From NCBI GenBank assembly GCA_004556655.1, contig SFGF01000015.1:1-64000 (forward strand): a stretch of DNA of 64,000 nt. Direction: 5' to 3'. Below the pieces are notes generated by a model, which did no database searches, had not been told where the DNA came from, and saw only the letters and a program-made list of their open reading frames with translations. Source of the DNA: Lachnospiraceae bacterium. Lineage in GTDB: Bacteria; Bacillota; Clostridia; Lachnospirales; Lachnospiraceae. A program made the position numbers and the translations under genes. The first letter of the stretch is position 1. Every line of letters starts with the position of its first letter. This document shows, piece after piece, positions 43,372 through 52,570 of the stretch.

Positions 43372-43854
43372 TTACTGGCAAGCCAGCTTTTTATATACTT
43401 CTCTTCTTACAAACTCAGGTACAAACTTGGATATGTCACCGCCAAATGCTGCAACTTCTTTTACTGTGGTAGAACTCAGATACGCATATTCCAGGCTGGT
43501 GGTCAAAAACATAGTATCAATATCCGGTGCAAGCACCCTGTTGGTCTGAGCCATCTGAAGTTCATATTCAAAATCGGTAATTGCCCGAAGTCCTCGAATA
43601 ATAACCTTTGCATTACATTTTCTGGCAAATTCTACAGATAACCCGCTAAAAGAAACAATTTCCACATTTTTCAAATCTGCGGTCGCTTCCTCTAATATCT
43701 TAACACGTTCTTCCACAGAAAACAACGGACTTTTTGCAGAATTGTGCAAAACGCCGACGATTACTCTGTCAAACAAATTAGCTCCTCTGGTAATGACATC
43801 CAGATGACCGTTGGTTACAGGGTCAAAAGATCCCGGATAAACTGCTGTTGTCAT
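43372..43854 (-). CDS. coaD: Phosphopantetheine adenylyltransferase CoaD
   Basis: Penultimate enzyme of coenzyme A synthesis, 160 residues. [14 protein letters not shown] holds the TNGH ATP-binding motif, [15 protein letters not shown] and [13 protein letters not shown] are typical. The ATG at 43854 follows GGGAGGGG and overlaps the rsmD stop by 4 bp (ATGA-type). Operon mgsA-rsmD-coaD-coiled-coil gene. Confidence 0.97.
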   Translation of the reverse strand: MTTAVYPGSFDPVTNGHLDVITRGANLFDRVIVGVLHNSAKSPLFSVEERVKILEEATADLKNVEIVSFSGLSVEFARKCNAKVIIRGLRAITDFEYELQMAQTNRVLAPDIDTMFLTTSLEYAYLSSTTVKEVAAFGGDISKFVPEFVRREVYKKLACQ

Positions 43855-44411
43855 AATTCCCCTCCCTTTTTCAGAAACAGATGCTGATTTGTCTTGTAAC
43901 GTTTTTCTTTTACAATCTGATATCCCATCGTTTCCACCTGCTCCCATGTGGTATCTAATGATGCCTCCACGATAATCAAAGTATCTTCGTCAATAAGCGA
44001 AGTTCCCTGAAGTGCTCTGAGCACATCCAATTCAAGTTTTTTTCTGTATGGCGGATCCATAAAAATACACTGGAAAGGTGCCTCCCCATCCAGTTTTCGG
44101 ATGGCTGAAACCGCATCCATGACCATAACCCGTGCCTGTCCGTCTAATCGGGTAAACTTCAGATTATCCCGAATACACTCGGCAGCTTTTCTTTGCTGCT
44201 CTACGAAGACACAACAATCAGCACCCCGGCTTAAAGCCTCGATGCCAATTGCCCCGCTGCCTGCAAACAAATCAAGAAATCTGCAGTCCGCCATATATGG
44301 CTGCAGCATATTAAACAAGGTCTCTTTAATCCTGTCTGTAGTCGGCCGGGTATCCATACCTTCAATTGTTTTTAAACGTAAACTTCTCGCTTTTCCTGCT
44401 ATTACTCTCAT
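43851..44411 (-). CDS. rsmD: 16S rRNA (guanine966-N2)-methyltransferase RsmD
   Basis: SAM-dependent methyltransferase of 186 residues. [51 protein letters not shown] (SAM site, first 18 residues cited) and the catalytic DPPY (FMDPPYRK) are clear. The start at 44411 has only a weak GAG site but begins the conserved MRVIAG; the extra 19 residues to 44468 lie in mgsA. Confidence 0.96.
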   Translation of the reverse strand: MRVIAGKARSLRLKTIEGMDTRPTTDRIKETLFNMLQPYMADCRFLDLFAGSGAIGIEALSRGADCCVFVEQQRKAAECIRDNLKFTRLDGQARVMVMDAVSAIRKLDGEAPFQCIFMDPPYRKKLELDVLRALQGTSLIDEDTLIIVEASLDTTWEQVETMGYQIVKEKRYKTNQHLFLKKGGEL

Positions 44412-44421
44412 AGTTACTCTA

Positions 44422-44817
44422 TTATCTGAACTGTTCTCTCCATTCCAGGTCTCCACGATCCAGTCCAAGAATCAAAGACTCGGCTGTGGCAATGTTGGTA
44501 GCCACCGGAATATTATACTGATCGCAGCATCCGGCAATCTGATAAACATTTGGCTCTTTGGAATTCACCATGTTAGGATTATGAAATAAAATCACCATAT
44601 CCATGGCATTTCTCTCTATCATCGCCATAAACTGCTTATCTCCTCCGACAGATCCTGCTAAAAACTTGTGCACATGCAGATTGGTTGCTTCCTCAATCCT
44701 GCGGCCGGTAGTACCTGTTGCATAAATCTCATGTTTTGCTAAAATCCCCTTATACGCAATACAAAAGTCTTCAATCAGACTTTTTTTACTGTTATGCGCA
44801 ATAATCCCAATGTTCAT
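44422..44817 (-). CDS. Methylglyoxal synthase homologue with altered active site
   Basis: 131-residue protein aligning without gaps to methylglyoxal synthase (MgsA), which turns DHAP into methylglyoxal. Retained are ATGTTGRRIEEAT and the catalytic-base segment GSVGGDKQ with Asp60 (E. coli Asp71). Three other conserved Asp are Asn: Asn9 (E. coli Asp20), Asn80 (Asp91) and Asn90 (Asp101). The active-site His98 is Lys87. So the fold and phosphate-binding loop remain, but catalysis is doubtful or changed. It leads the rsmD-coaD operon from a strong promoter. The ATG at 44817 is chosen since MNIGIIAH aligns with family starts, with AGGAG upstream. Confidence 0.85.
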   Translation of the reverse strand: MNIGIIAHNSKKSLIEDFCIAYKGILAKHEIYATGTTGRRIEEATNLHVHKFLAGSVGGDKQFMAMIERNAMDMVILFHNPNMVNSKEPNVYQIAGCCDQYNIPVATNIATAESLILGLDRGDLEWREQFR

Positions 44818-44849
44818 GCTAAAACCGCCTTCTCCTGACATTTTGTTTT

Positions 44850-44878
44850 ATTATAGCAAATCTACAAATCTTCTGCAA
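44850..44878 (-). promoter_or_regulatory. Promoter of the mgsA-like/rsmD/coaD operon
   Basis: TTGCAG (44878-44873), 17 bp and TATAAT (44855-44850) on the minus strand. Confidence 0.7.
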
Positions 44879-44930
44879 TCTTTTTTGTTAGTTTATACCA
44901 AAATATTTCCAATAGATACAGAATCTTCTA

Positions 44931-44959
44931 GATTATTTAAAAAATATTATCACATACTA
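44931..44959 (+). promoter_or_regulatory. Probable sigma-G promoter of the SASP gene
   Basis: CATACTA (44953-44959) is an exact sigma-G-type -10, 17 bp after a partial -35 (GATTA, 44931-44935). The start point would be about 45 bp before the SASP ATG. Forespore-specific expression is expected for this gene. Confidence 0.5.
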
Positions 44960-45010
44960 TCACTGTAACAAAAAGTTACAAAACCAAACGACGCAAGGAG
45001 GAAATCAATT

Positions 45011-45247
45011 ATGTCTAAGAGTTCTACTAACACATCAGCAGTACCCGAAGCAAAAAGCGCATTAAACCGCTTTAAATTCGAGATTGCCAATGAACTGGGA
45101 GTACCGCTTACAGACGGTTACAATGGTAACCTGACTTCCAAACAGAACGGATCAGTCGGCGGTTATATGGTGAAAAAAATGATCGAAGCACAGGAAAGAC
45201 AGATGTCTTCCGGACAGGGCAGCCAGGGCGGCATGAGCCAGATGTAA
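45011..45247 (+). CDS. Small acid-soluble spore protein, alpha/beta type
   Basis: DNA-coating protein of the dormant spore, 78 residues. The core FKFEIANELGVPL carries the germination protease (GPR) site, and GYNGNLTSKQNGSVGGYMVKK (core NGSVGGYMVKK) is the DNA-contact region. A Gly/Ser/Gln-rich tail ends it. It shows the host forms endospores, or retains the genes. GCAAGGAGGAAATCAATT precedes the ATG. Confidence 0.96.
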   Translation: MSKSSTNTSAVPEAKSALNRFKFEIANELGVPLTDGYNGNLTSKQNGSVGGYMVKKMIEAQERQMSSGQGSQGGMSQM

Positions 45248-45309
45248 ACAATCACTTTATCATCAGATTTTTATCCTGCACAAGAAATAGCTGAATAAAA
45301 ATCACAAAG

Positions 45310-45360
45310 AAACAGCGTATATGATAGCTTATAAACAGTTATAGTATACGCTGTTTTTCT
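45310..45360 (+). terminator. SASP terminator
   Basis: AACAGCGTATA near 45311 pairs with TATACGCTGTT ending at 45355, followed by TTTCTTTT. A typical intrinsic terminator. Confidence 0.8.
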
Positions 45361-45407
45361 TTTCAAAATTCTGTTTATTGTTATTTTTTGTTATCTGCTG
45401 TATATGC

Positions 45408-45433
45408 AAAAGGAGGAAGCCTGCGCTTCCTCC
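45408..45433 (-). terminator. Terminator of the DUF6465-like gene
   Basis: GGAGGAAGC (45412-45420) pairs with GCTTCCTCC (45425-45433) over a four-base loop. On the minus strand TTTTGCAT follows. It lies 17 bp past the gene's stop. Confidence 0.7.
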
Positions 45434-45449
45434 CCTATGTAGATGCATT

Positions 45450-45788
45450 TTACAGTTCAAAACTTCCGGTCACATCACCGTTGATCACATAATATGCAGC
45501 ATTCTCTTCAGGTTTTACATAAATCTTAACGTCTGTCATATCTTTTACTTTATTGCCCAACTCTTTTGTCCAGATATCTTTTACTTTTTCTGTCAGATCT
45601 TTGTCAAGGATTTCTTTTCCTGCAGACTGGAAATAAATTTCCTGAGTTTTTGCCGGTGCTTTCTTTGCTTCCGGTTTTTTCACTTCAACTTTTTCAGCTG
45701 CCGGTTTTACTGCCTCAGTCTTCACTTCTGCCTTTGTATCAACTGTTGTCTTCTTAGTTGTCTTTGTAACGGTTCTTTTGGCTGCCAT
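45450..45788 (-). CDS. Lys/Ala/Glu-rich protein, probably DUF6465 family
   Basis: 112-residue protein of unknown function. A low-complexity N-terminal half (about 1-48; [21 protein letters not shown], histone-H1-like composition) precedes a small conserved domain (about 49-112; [30 protein letters not shown]). I recall this domain as DUF6465, common in Lachnospiraceae; this was not checked. The basic tail could bind nucleic acid or be a flexible linker. It has its own promoter and terminator, and AGGAGGAATTAATT before the ATG. Confidence 0.75.
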   Translation of the reverse strand: MAAKRTVTKTTKKTTVDTKAEVKTEAVKPAAEKVEVKKPEAKKAPAKTQEIYFQSAGKEILDKDLTEKVKDIWTKELGNKVKDMTDVKIYVKPEENAAYYVINGDVTGSFEL

Positions 45789-45864
45789 AATTAATTCCTC
45801 CTCAATTCATGCAGCAATTCAAAAAATCAGCTGCAATTCACAGTCAAATTTGTAGTACTTGTGT

Positions 45865-45893
45865 AGTTTACCCTATTTTTTGAATTTTTTCAA
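45865..45893 (-). promoter_or_regulatory. Promoter of the DUF6465-like gene
   Basis: TTGAAA (45893-45888), 17 bp and TAAACT (45870-45865), minus strand, starting right at the end of the upstream permease gene. Confidence 0.55.
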
Positions 45894-45894
45894 G

Positions 45895-48800
45895 TTATTC
45901 CACACTTTTCATGGATTCTACCATATCCAGCTTCTTTAATTTGAAATGCATGAACAAATTTACCAACAAAGAGAAGAGGATTGTCAGGCAAATACTGTAA
46001 AAATAACTCATAAATTTTATGTCCCGACCAAACATCATCAGATCGATCTCCGCAGTCAAGATGACAAATCTGTGCAAAACAATACCAAAACCAATTCCTA
46101 CTATAATTCCAATTACCGTCAGAATAATATTTTCCCGAAATACATACATAGATACTTCCGACTCATAAAATCCCAACACCTTCAAAGTCGCAAGTTCTCT
46201 TCTTCGCTCACTGATATTGATATTATTCAGATTATATAAAACAACAAACGCCAGCAATCCTGCCGCAATTACGATGACATAAATTATGGTATCCATACTT
46301 CGGATCATATTGGCAATTTTTTCTTCCATCGTACTCAGCATGGTAACATTCAAAACGCCCTCTTGTCCGATATAGCGTTTGCTGAATTCCTCTTCAAACT
46401 CTTCGTCCTTTGATCGGTTTACCGTAAATATCTCCGAATACTCCGGTTCTTCTCCATAAATTTCAGCATATACTTCAGACGTCATATATACATAATGGAA
46501 ATAATAATTTTCTGCAATATGTGTAACCTGTACAGTAACTCTTTTTGTTTCACCATCTTTCAGGTAAATGGTATCACCCACCTGTATATCTAAAAGTTTT
46601 GATAATTTTTCCGTGATTACAACTCCGCTGTCATCCAGTTCATATTCCTCCTGCGTCTTCCTGTCTTTCAGTTGGACAAACTTTTTAAATTGTTCTTTAT
46701 CCGGAACTACTACCAAATAAGAACTTTTTTCCAGCCCGTCAAACTCTACATCTACCGACGATTCCATAGCTTCCATATATTCCTCAACATCTTTATCTTC
46801 TGAAATCGTCTGCAGAAGCTCCGTTCTTTCACTGTCTGTAATTTCTCCATCCAGCGTAAGAGAGGAAGAGTAAATCCTTACCTCACCGAACTGTTTCTGG
46901 GCAATTGCCATGATCGAGTCTTTCAGGCCAAAACCTACCATCAGAAGTCCCATACAGCCTCCGATACCAAAAACGGTCATAAAAAATCGCTTTTTATAAC
47001 GAAACAGATTACGGGCTGCTGCCTTTTTTGAAAAACTCAGGTAATTCCATAAAAGTGAAAAATGTTCAAGAAAAATTCTTTTTCCACTTTTCGGTGCCTC
47101 CGGTCTCATAAGATTGGCTGGTACTTCCCGAAGCTCATGAAAGCAGGATAGCCCTGCAGCAAAAACAGTAATTCCGATTGCCAGCAGTGAAGATGACAGA
47201 GAATAACCTATATAAACAGGTGCCTGTACCACAGGCAGATTATTATACAAAATCTTATAAGCCTGAATGATAACAACCGGCAGCGTCTTTTGTCCTGCAA
47301 AGATACCGATGATACTTCCTATCGAACTTGCCAAAAGGGCATAGGCCAGATATTTTCCTGCGATTGCTCCTTTCCCGTATCCCAGAGCTTTCAGCATACC
47401 AATCTGTGTTCTGTTTTCTTCCACCATTCGGGTCATGGTAGTAAGACAAATTAAAGCTGCCACCAGGAAGAATATTGCAGGAAATACATTGCCGATTGCT
47501 TCGATTCTTTCGGAATCCTGTTCATATTCCACATAAGTCTGGAGAGAATTTCTTCCCAGAATATACCATGTTGGCACTTCCAGCTCTTCCAGCTCTTTCT
47601 GCGCATCTGCAATCTTCTCTTCCCCGTCCTTGATTTCTTCTTCTGCTTTTTTAGATTCTTCTTCAAATTCCTCTTCCGCATCCTGAAGCTCTGTTTCTTT
47701 TTCGCTGAGCGTTACTTTTGCTTCTTCCAGAGCTATTTCTCCTTCACGGATCGTCTCAGAAGCCTTCTCCAACTCTTTTTCGCCTTCTGCTATCTGATTT
47801 TCCTTTGAATTTAACAACTGCTCCGCCTGAAATAGCTGCTGCCTTCCATCATTTAGCTGAGACTGTCCGGAAGCGACTTGAGCTTTTGCCTGTTCTATCT
47901 GACTTTTACCGGCAGCAATCTGCGCTTTTGATTGTTCCAATTCCCACTTAGCTGCATTCAATTCCTGTTCTTTTTGCGCAATCTCTTCTCTGCCTTGCTG
48001 CACCTGAAGAATTCCATTTTCATACTCCTGGATTCCTTTCTCCGCTGCTGCAATTGCTGTTTCCAGTTGATTTTTTTGTTCCAGAAGAGTTTCTATAGAT
48101 GCAATCTGTATGCTCAATTCCTGAATCTGAACCTTTAGTGCTTCCCTCTGTGCCTGTAAGTCACCTTCATCAGGATTTTCACTTTCATCTGTATCCGTAT
48201 TTTCTCCCGAGTCTTCAATTGCCTTTTCCAGAAGTTCCAGCTGCTGTTCCAACTCAGCCAGAGTGTTTTTCAATACCGGCAGTTGTGCTTCCAGTTCATC
48301 AACACTTGGTGACATCTGATTGATCATTTCAAGCTGTGCTTGTAAAACAGGCAGCATTTCTTTTGCTGCTTCCACTTCTTCCTGCTTTTCAGACAGAACA
48401 GCCTCTGCCTCATCAAGCTGTGTTTTTGCTTGATTTAGCTGTATTTCTCCTGCCTCCAGCTGTTTCATTCCTTCAGAAAACTGTGCTTCCCCCTCAGAAA
48501 GTTCTTTTTCCTTTTCTTGCAATTGTAATATTACAGCCTGCAGTTCCTCTGTATTTTTATTTAATGTCTCTTTCTGACTGCGTAACTCCTGCCAGGCGGC
48601 AGCAACCTGTGTCTTTCCATCCTCCAGATTTTTCCTTTCTGTCTGTATCTCGGCTTTCCCCGATTCCAGTTCATCTTCTTTTTCTGCTAACTCTTCTTTT
48701 CCCTCCTGAAGTTGCTTTCTTCCATCAGTCAGTTCCTTTTCAGCATCAGAAAGTTTCTTTCTTGCATCTGCGATCTCTGCTTTTGCCTCGTCAATATCCT

Positions 48801-49590
48801 CCTGTCCATCAGCCTTTACGGAAGCGTAGCGAATCTCACACCGCTGATCTGCTATTTCTTCAATACGATCTTTAACTGTATCAATCTTGTCTTCATAAAT
48901 ATCCTCATAACAGATTTCCTCTTCTGCTCCGGCAACTGTCATATAGATTTCTGTATAAACACTCATGGAAAAACTCTCCGGAAGCAGAACTCCAAATCCA
49001 CTGACAGATCCATTACCGATTGTGCTGGTTCCACGGTCGATACTCATATAAAACGGGCTGGTACCGCTGCCGACAATTGTAAATTCTGTCTCTGAAACAA
49101 TATCATCAATGTCCTGATCCTCATCTCCAGAAAATACTGTAATCGTATCTCCTACAGAAAGTTGATTCGTATCCATGAACTTCTGATCCATAAATATTTC
49201 ATCCGTCTTTTCTGGAAGTCTTCCCTCATTAACCGTCACCTGGTTCATTTCTTCAGTAAGAGACATCAGATGAAGAACCGGCTGTGAACCTTCCAGTCTG
49301 CATAAAACATCTCCACTGTAAGAAGCTTCTGCTGCCTCAACACCTTCTATTTGTTTTAATGCTTCCACATCGTCATCCGTAAGTCCTAATGTACTGAGTA
49401 CACGGATATCCATGAGATTTGCTTCATCAAAATAAGTATCTGCTGAAAGCCTCATGTCCGGACTGGCTGCTCGTACTCCGGAGAAAAAGGCAACTCCCAA
49501 TGTTACGATAACCAATATGGAAAGGAAACGATTGCGGCTATTTTTGATCTCCCTTAAAAATTCCTTTACAAGCATATGTTTTCTGTTCAT
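45895..49590 (-). CDS. FtsX-like ABC transporter permease with very long coiled coil
   Basis: 1231-residue membrane protein from the ATG at 49590, chosen because MNRKHMLVKEFLREIKNSRN matches the usual start of such permeases; 15 bp more is possible. One N-terminal helix (about 22-42) is followed by a mixed ectodomain (about 45-260). A continuous coiled coil covers about 265-673, rich in Glu/Gln/Lys/Ala. Then come a three-helix FtsX core (about 700-820), a second helix and ectodomain, and the C-terminal FtsX core. Such mechanotransducing (type VII) permeases work at the envelope without a substrate channel. The ATPase gene lies just upstream. Substrate or effect unknown. Confidence 0.88.
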   Translation of the reverse strand: MNRKHMLVKEFLREIKNSRNRFLSILVIVTLGVAFFSGVRAASPDMRLSADTYFDEANLMDIRVLSTLGLTDDDVEALKQIEGVEAAEASYSGDVLCRLEGSQPVLHLMSLTEEMNQVTVNEGRLPEKTDEIFMDQKFMDTNQLSVGDTITVFSGDEDQDIDDIVSETEFTIVGSGTSPFYMSIDRGTSTIGNGSVSGFGVLLPESFSMSVYTEIYMTVAGAEEEICYEDIYEDKIDTVKDRIEEIADQRCEIRYASVKADGQEDIDEAKAEIADARKKLSDAEKELTDGRKQLQEGKEELAEKEDELESGKAEIQTERKNLEDGKTQVAAAWQELRSQKETLNKNTEELQAVILQLQEKEKELSEGEAQFSEGMKQLEAGEIQLNQAKTQLDEAEAVLSEKQEEVEAAKEMLPVLQAQLEMINQMSPSVDELEAQLPVLKNTLAELEQQLELLEKAIEDSGENTDTDESENPDEGDLQAQREALKVQIQELSIQIASIETLLEQKNQLETAIAAAEKGIQEYENGILQVQQGREEIAQKEQELNAAKWELEQSKAQIAAGKSQIEQAKAQVASGQSQLNDGRQQLFQAEQLLNSKENQIAEGEKELEKASETIREGEIALEEAKVTLSEKETELQDAEEEFEEESKKAEEEIKDGEEKIADAQKELEELEVPTWYILGRNSLQTYVEYEQDSERIEAIGNVFPAIFFLVAALICLTTMTRMVEENRTQIGMLKALGYGKGAIAGKYLAYALLASSIGSIIGIFAGQKTLPVVIIQAYKILYNNLPVVQAPVYIGYSLSSSLLAIGITVFAAGLSCFHELREVPANLMRPEAPKSGKRIFLEHFSLLWNYLSFSKKAAARNLFRYKKRFFMTVFGIGGCMGLLMVGFGLKDSIMAIAQKQFGEVRIYSSSLTLDGEITDSERTELLQTISEDKDVEEYMEAMESSVDVEFDGLEKSSYLVVVPDKEQFKKFVQLKDRKTQEEYELDDSGVVITEKLSKLLDIQVGDTIYLKDGETKRVTVQVTHIAENYYFHYVYMTSEVYAEIYGEEPEYSEIFTVNRSKDEEFEEEFSKRYIGQEGVLNVTMLSTMEEKIANMIRSMDTIIYVIVIAAGLLAFVVLYNLNNINISERRRELATLKVLGFYESEVSMYVFRENIILTVIGIIVGIGFGIVLHRFVILTAEIDLMMFGRDIKFMSYFYSICLTILFSLLVNLFMHFKLKKLDMVESMKSVE

Positions 49591-49594
49591 ACCA

Positions 49595-50299
49595 TCACCA
49601 TTCAATCGTCTCTACTGATACTGGATTGTCATTTACTGTCTCTGATTTCACCCGTCCACTGTTAATCTGAATCACCCGATCGGCCATAGGAGTAATCGCC
49701 GTATTATGTGTAATAACAACAACGGTCATTCCCCGTTCCCGGCAGGTATCCTGCAATAGTTTTAAAATTGCCTTACCGGTACGATAATCCAGCGCACCGG
49801 TAGGTTCATCACATAACAGCAACTTGGGATTTTTGGCCAGTGCTCTTGCAATTGCCACTCTCTGCTGCTCACCGCCGGAAAGCTGAGCCGGAAAATTCTG
49901 CATTCTTTCTTTCAGACCTACTTCTTCCAGAACTTTGGCCGCATCCAGAGGATTCTTGCAGATTTGTGCCGCCAACTCTACATTTTCAAGAGCTGTCAGG
50001 TTCTGTACCAGATTATAGAACTGAAATACAAAACCAATATCATTTCTTCGGTAAGTCGTCAGCTTTCTGTTTTTATATCCGCTGATATCTTCTCCATCAA
50101 CAACCACTTTTCCACCATCACAGGTATCCATTCCCCCCAGAATATTCAGAACTGTAGTTTTGCCTGCTCCACTGGGACCCACCACAACAGCAAATTCACC
50201 TTTCTCTATACTGAAAGTGATCCCATCTGCAGCATGAATCTCCACTTCTCCCATATGATATATTTTTGTAACATTCTGCATTGTAACTATAGCGCTCAT
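49595..50299 (-). CDS. ABC transporter ATP-binding protein (LolD/MacB type)
   Basis: ATPase of 234 residues driving the neighbouring FtsX-like permease. Walker [11 protein letters not shown]-loop [10 protein letters not shown], signature [15 protein letters not shown], Walker [13 protein letters not shown] and the H-loop VVITHN are all intact. The stop is 5 bp from the permease ATG, so the two are one unit. Downstream of recG by about 25 bp. Confidence 0.94.
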   Translation of the reverse strand: MSAIVTMQNVTKIYHMGEVEIHAADGITFSIEKGEFAVVVGPSGAGKTTVLNILGGMDTCDGGKVVVDGEDISGYKNRKLTTYRRNDIGFVFQFYNLVQNLTALENVELAAQICKNPLDAAKVLEEVGLKERMQNFPAQLSGGEQQRVAIARALAKNPKLLLCDEPTGALDYRTGKAILKLLQDTCRERGMTVVVITHNTAITPMADRVIQINSGRVKSETVNDNPVSVETIEW

Positions 50300-50323
50300 A
50301 TCTGGTCCTTTCTCTATTCTGTT

Positions 50324-52387
50324 CTATAAACCGATGTCATCCAGCTGTCTGCTGGTGTACAGTTCCAGTCTTTTTTTTAATTCCTGATTCTGAGGCAGTT
50401 CCAGTTCAAAATCCAGTTCCAGAATTTCTCCTGCTGCCTCACTGGCTTTTTTCATTACATCCGCATCCCGGAAAATATCCGCTATGGAAAATTCCAGAAT
50501 TCCGCTTTGCTTAACTCCGAAAAGATCGCCCGGTCCCCGAAGTTTTAAATCTTCTCCCGCAATGTAAAATCCATCATTGGATTCTTTCAGTATCTGAAGC
50601 CTGCGGGAATTTTCCGCCTTATCCTGTCCATGAATAAAAATGCAATAGGACTGACTGCTTCCACGGCCTACTCTTCCTCTGAGCTGATGTAATTGGGCCA
50701 GACCAAACCTTTCCGCATTTTCTACCATCATTACCGTAGCATTCGGGACATTGACTCCCACTTCCACCACCGTAGTAGAAACCAGAACCTGAATCTGATT
50801 TGCAGAAAATGCCTCCATAATACTGTTCTTTTCTTTTGGTTTCATCTGTCCATGAAGAATTCCCACGTTAATCTCATTTGGGAGAATTTTTCTCAATTTT
50901 TCGGAATAATCCAGCACATTTTCTGCATCCAGCCCCTCACTCTCTTCCACCATCGGACAAATCACGTATACCTGATGTCCTTCTTTCACTTGATTTTCAA
51001 TAAAACGGTACGCTTTAGGACGATACGTGGTATCAACCACACAATTTTTAATCGGAAGCCTCTGTGCCGGAAGTTCATCAATCACCGAGATATCCAGATC
51101 TCCATACAAAATAATCCCCAACGTCCTGGGTATCGGTGTTGCACTCATGACCAGAACATTTGGCTTCTCGCCTTTGGTAGAAAATGTCTCTCTTTGCCGG
51201 ACACCAAACCGATGCTGCTCATCAGTGATCACAAGTGCAAGGTTTTTATAAGTAACTTTTTCCTGGATCAATGCATGGGTACCGACGATCATAAGCGTCT
51301 CACCGGAAGCAATTTTTTCATATATAATTCTTTTTTCTTTTGCCGTATTGGATCCTGTCAGAAGTACCGGTTGATAAATCCCCAGTAATCCATTGTTTTT
51401 CAGAAGATTCGTGAGCGATTCATAATGCTGTCTCGCAAGAACTTCGGTAGGTACCATGATCGCACTCTGATAACTGTTTTCCGCAGCCATAATCATTGCG
51501 AGAAACGCTATGATTGTTTTTCCGCTCCCTACATCCCCCTGGACCAGTCGTGCCATCAGTGCCTCTCCACGCAAGTCCCGCTCAATTTCATACCATACAT
51601 TTTTCTGAGCATTGGTAAGCTGATAAGGAAGCGTTTCTATCACCTCTTCTGTTTTCCAGACTTCTTTCATGCGATAATGATTTGTTTCCGTAATATTTTT
51701 TTCTTTCATTTTCTGCAGTGCAAGAATAAAGAAAAGAAATTCATCAAAAGCGAGACGTTTTCTTGCTGTTATAAACTTTTCCTGATCTTCCGGAAAATGA
51801 ATCTGGCGAATAGCAAAATTATACTCTGCCAGCCCTTCCCTCACTCTCAGATCTTCCGGCAGATAGTCCCGGGACAAATCCAGATTTTCCAGTACTTCCC
51901 GTACCATCTTTGTAACCATCTGATTTGTCAGACCAGCCGTCAGGCTATAGATTGGCTGCATACTATGCAGCTTTTGTTCATATACTGCAGGCGTATACAT
52001 CTCCGGATGTTCCATGACTCTCTGATGATTCTTAATCGTCATTTTCCCCCGAAAAACCATCGTCATCCCACGTTTTAATGTACTTCGAAGAAATGGCATA
52101 TTATACCAGGTCAGTTTACATTTACCCGTCAAATCCGAGATTGTCGTAGCGACAATCGTAAGATTTCGTACCTTTTTTACCTCGACACTTCCTGTTATCG
52201 TTCCCACCACAGCTGCTTTTTCCTGATCTTTTATCTCTCCCACCGCCTGTGGTTCTCTGAAAATATCATAATCTCTGGGATAATAGCGAAGCAGATCACC
52301 TACCGTAAAAATACCAACTTTATGAAAAAGTGTCTCTGTTTTCTCCCCTACCCCTTTCAGTTTCCGTATGGATTCTGATTCATTCAT
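50324..52387 (-). CDS. recG: ATP-dependent DNA helicase RecG
   Basis: Remodels stalled forks and Holliday junctions, 687 residues from the ATG at 52387 (GAGGAGAGAAAC upstream). An OB-fold wedge domain covers about 60-150. Helicase motifs are GDVGSGKT (Walker A), ITDEQHRFG (DEQH), SATPIPRTL, VVEVGVNVPNA and QLRGRVGRG. The TRG-like tail is present. Like Firmicutes operons, it follows the FakA-like/Asp23 genes. Confidence 0.96.
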   Translation of the reverse strand: MNESESIRKLKGVGEKTETLFHKVGIFTVGDLLRYYPRDYDIFREPQAVGEIKDQEKAAVVGTITGSVEVKKVRNLTIVATTISDLTGKCKLTWYNMPFLRSTLKRGMTMVFRGKMTIKNHQRVMEHPEMYTPAVYEQKLHSMQPIYSLTAGLTNQMVTKMVREVLENLDLSRDYLPEDLRVREGLAEYNFAIRQIHFPEDQEKFITARKRLAFDEFLFFILALQKMKEKNITETNHYRMKEVWKTEEVIETLPYQLTNAQKNVWYEIERDLRGEALMARLVQGDVGSGKTIIAFLAMIMAAENSYQSAIMVPTEVLARQHYESLTNLLKNNGLLGIYQPVLLTGSNTAKEKRIIYEKIASGETLMIVGTHALIQEKVTYKNLALVITDEQHRFGVRQRETFSTKGEKPNVLVMSATPIPRTLGIILYGDLDISVIDELPAQRLPIKNCVVDTTYRPKAYRFIENQVKEGHQVYVICPMVEESEGLDAENVLDYSEKLRKILPNEINVGILHGQMKPKEKNSIMEAFSANQIQVLVSTTVVEVGVNVPNATVMMVENAERFGLAQLHQLRGRVGRGSSQSYCIFIHGQDKAENSRRLQILKESNDGFYIAGEDLKLRGPGDLFGVKQSGILEFSIADIFRDADVMKKASEAAGEILELDFELELPQNQELKKRLELYTSRQLDDIGL

Positions 52388-52570
52388 GTTTCTCTCCTCA
52401 CGCCACAAAATTTTTCATCCGGAACCAAGTGTCCAAATATGACAAAAAGGATGCCAAAAAGCCGAGCAAACCACAGCTTAACAGCACCCTCCTCATTCTT
52501 CTTATCAGCTATACAGCTATCCTTTCCTATCCTCACCGTTTTAGAAACGGAAGTCTATCTGACTGAAATA

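Noticed and set aside
47718..48875. Long plus-strand open frames rich in Leu/Pro opposite the coiled-coil part of the FtsX permease
   Set aside because: They mirror the biased Glu/Gln/Lys codons of the real gene on the other strand and have no ribosome binding sites.
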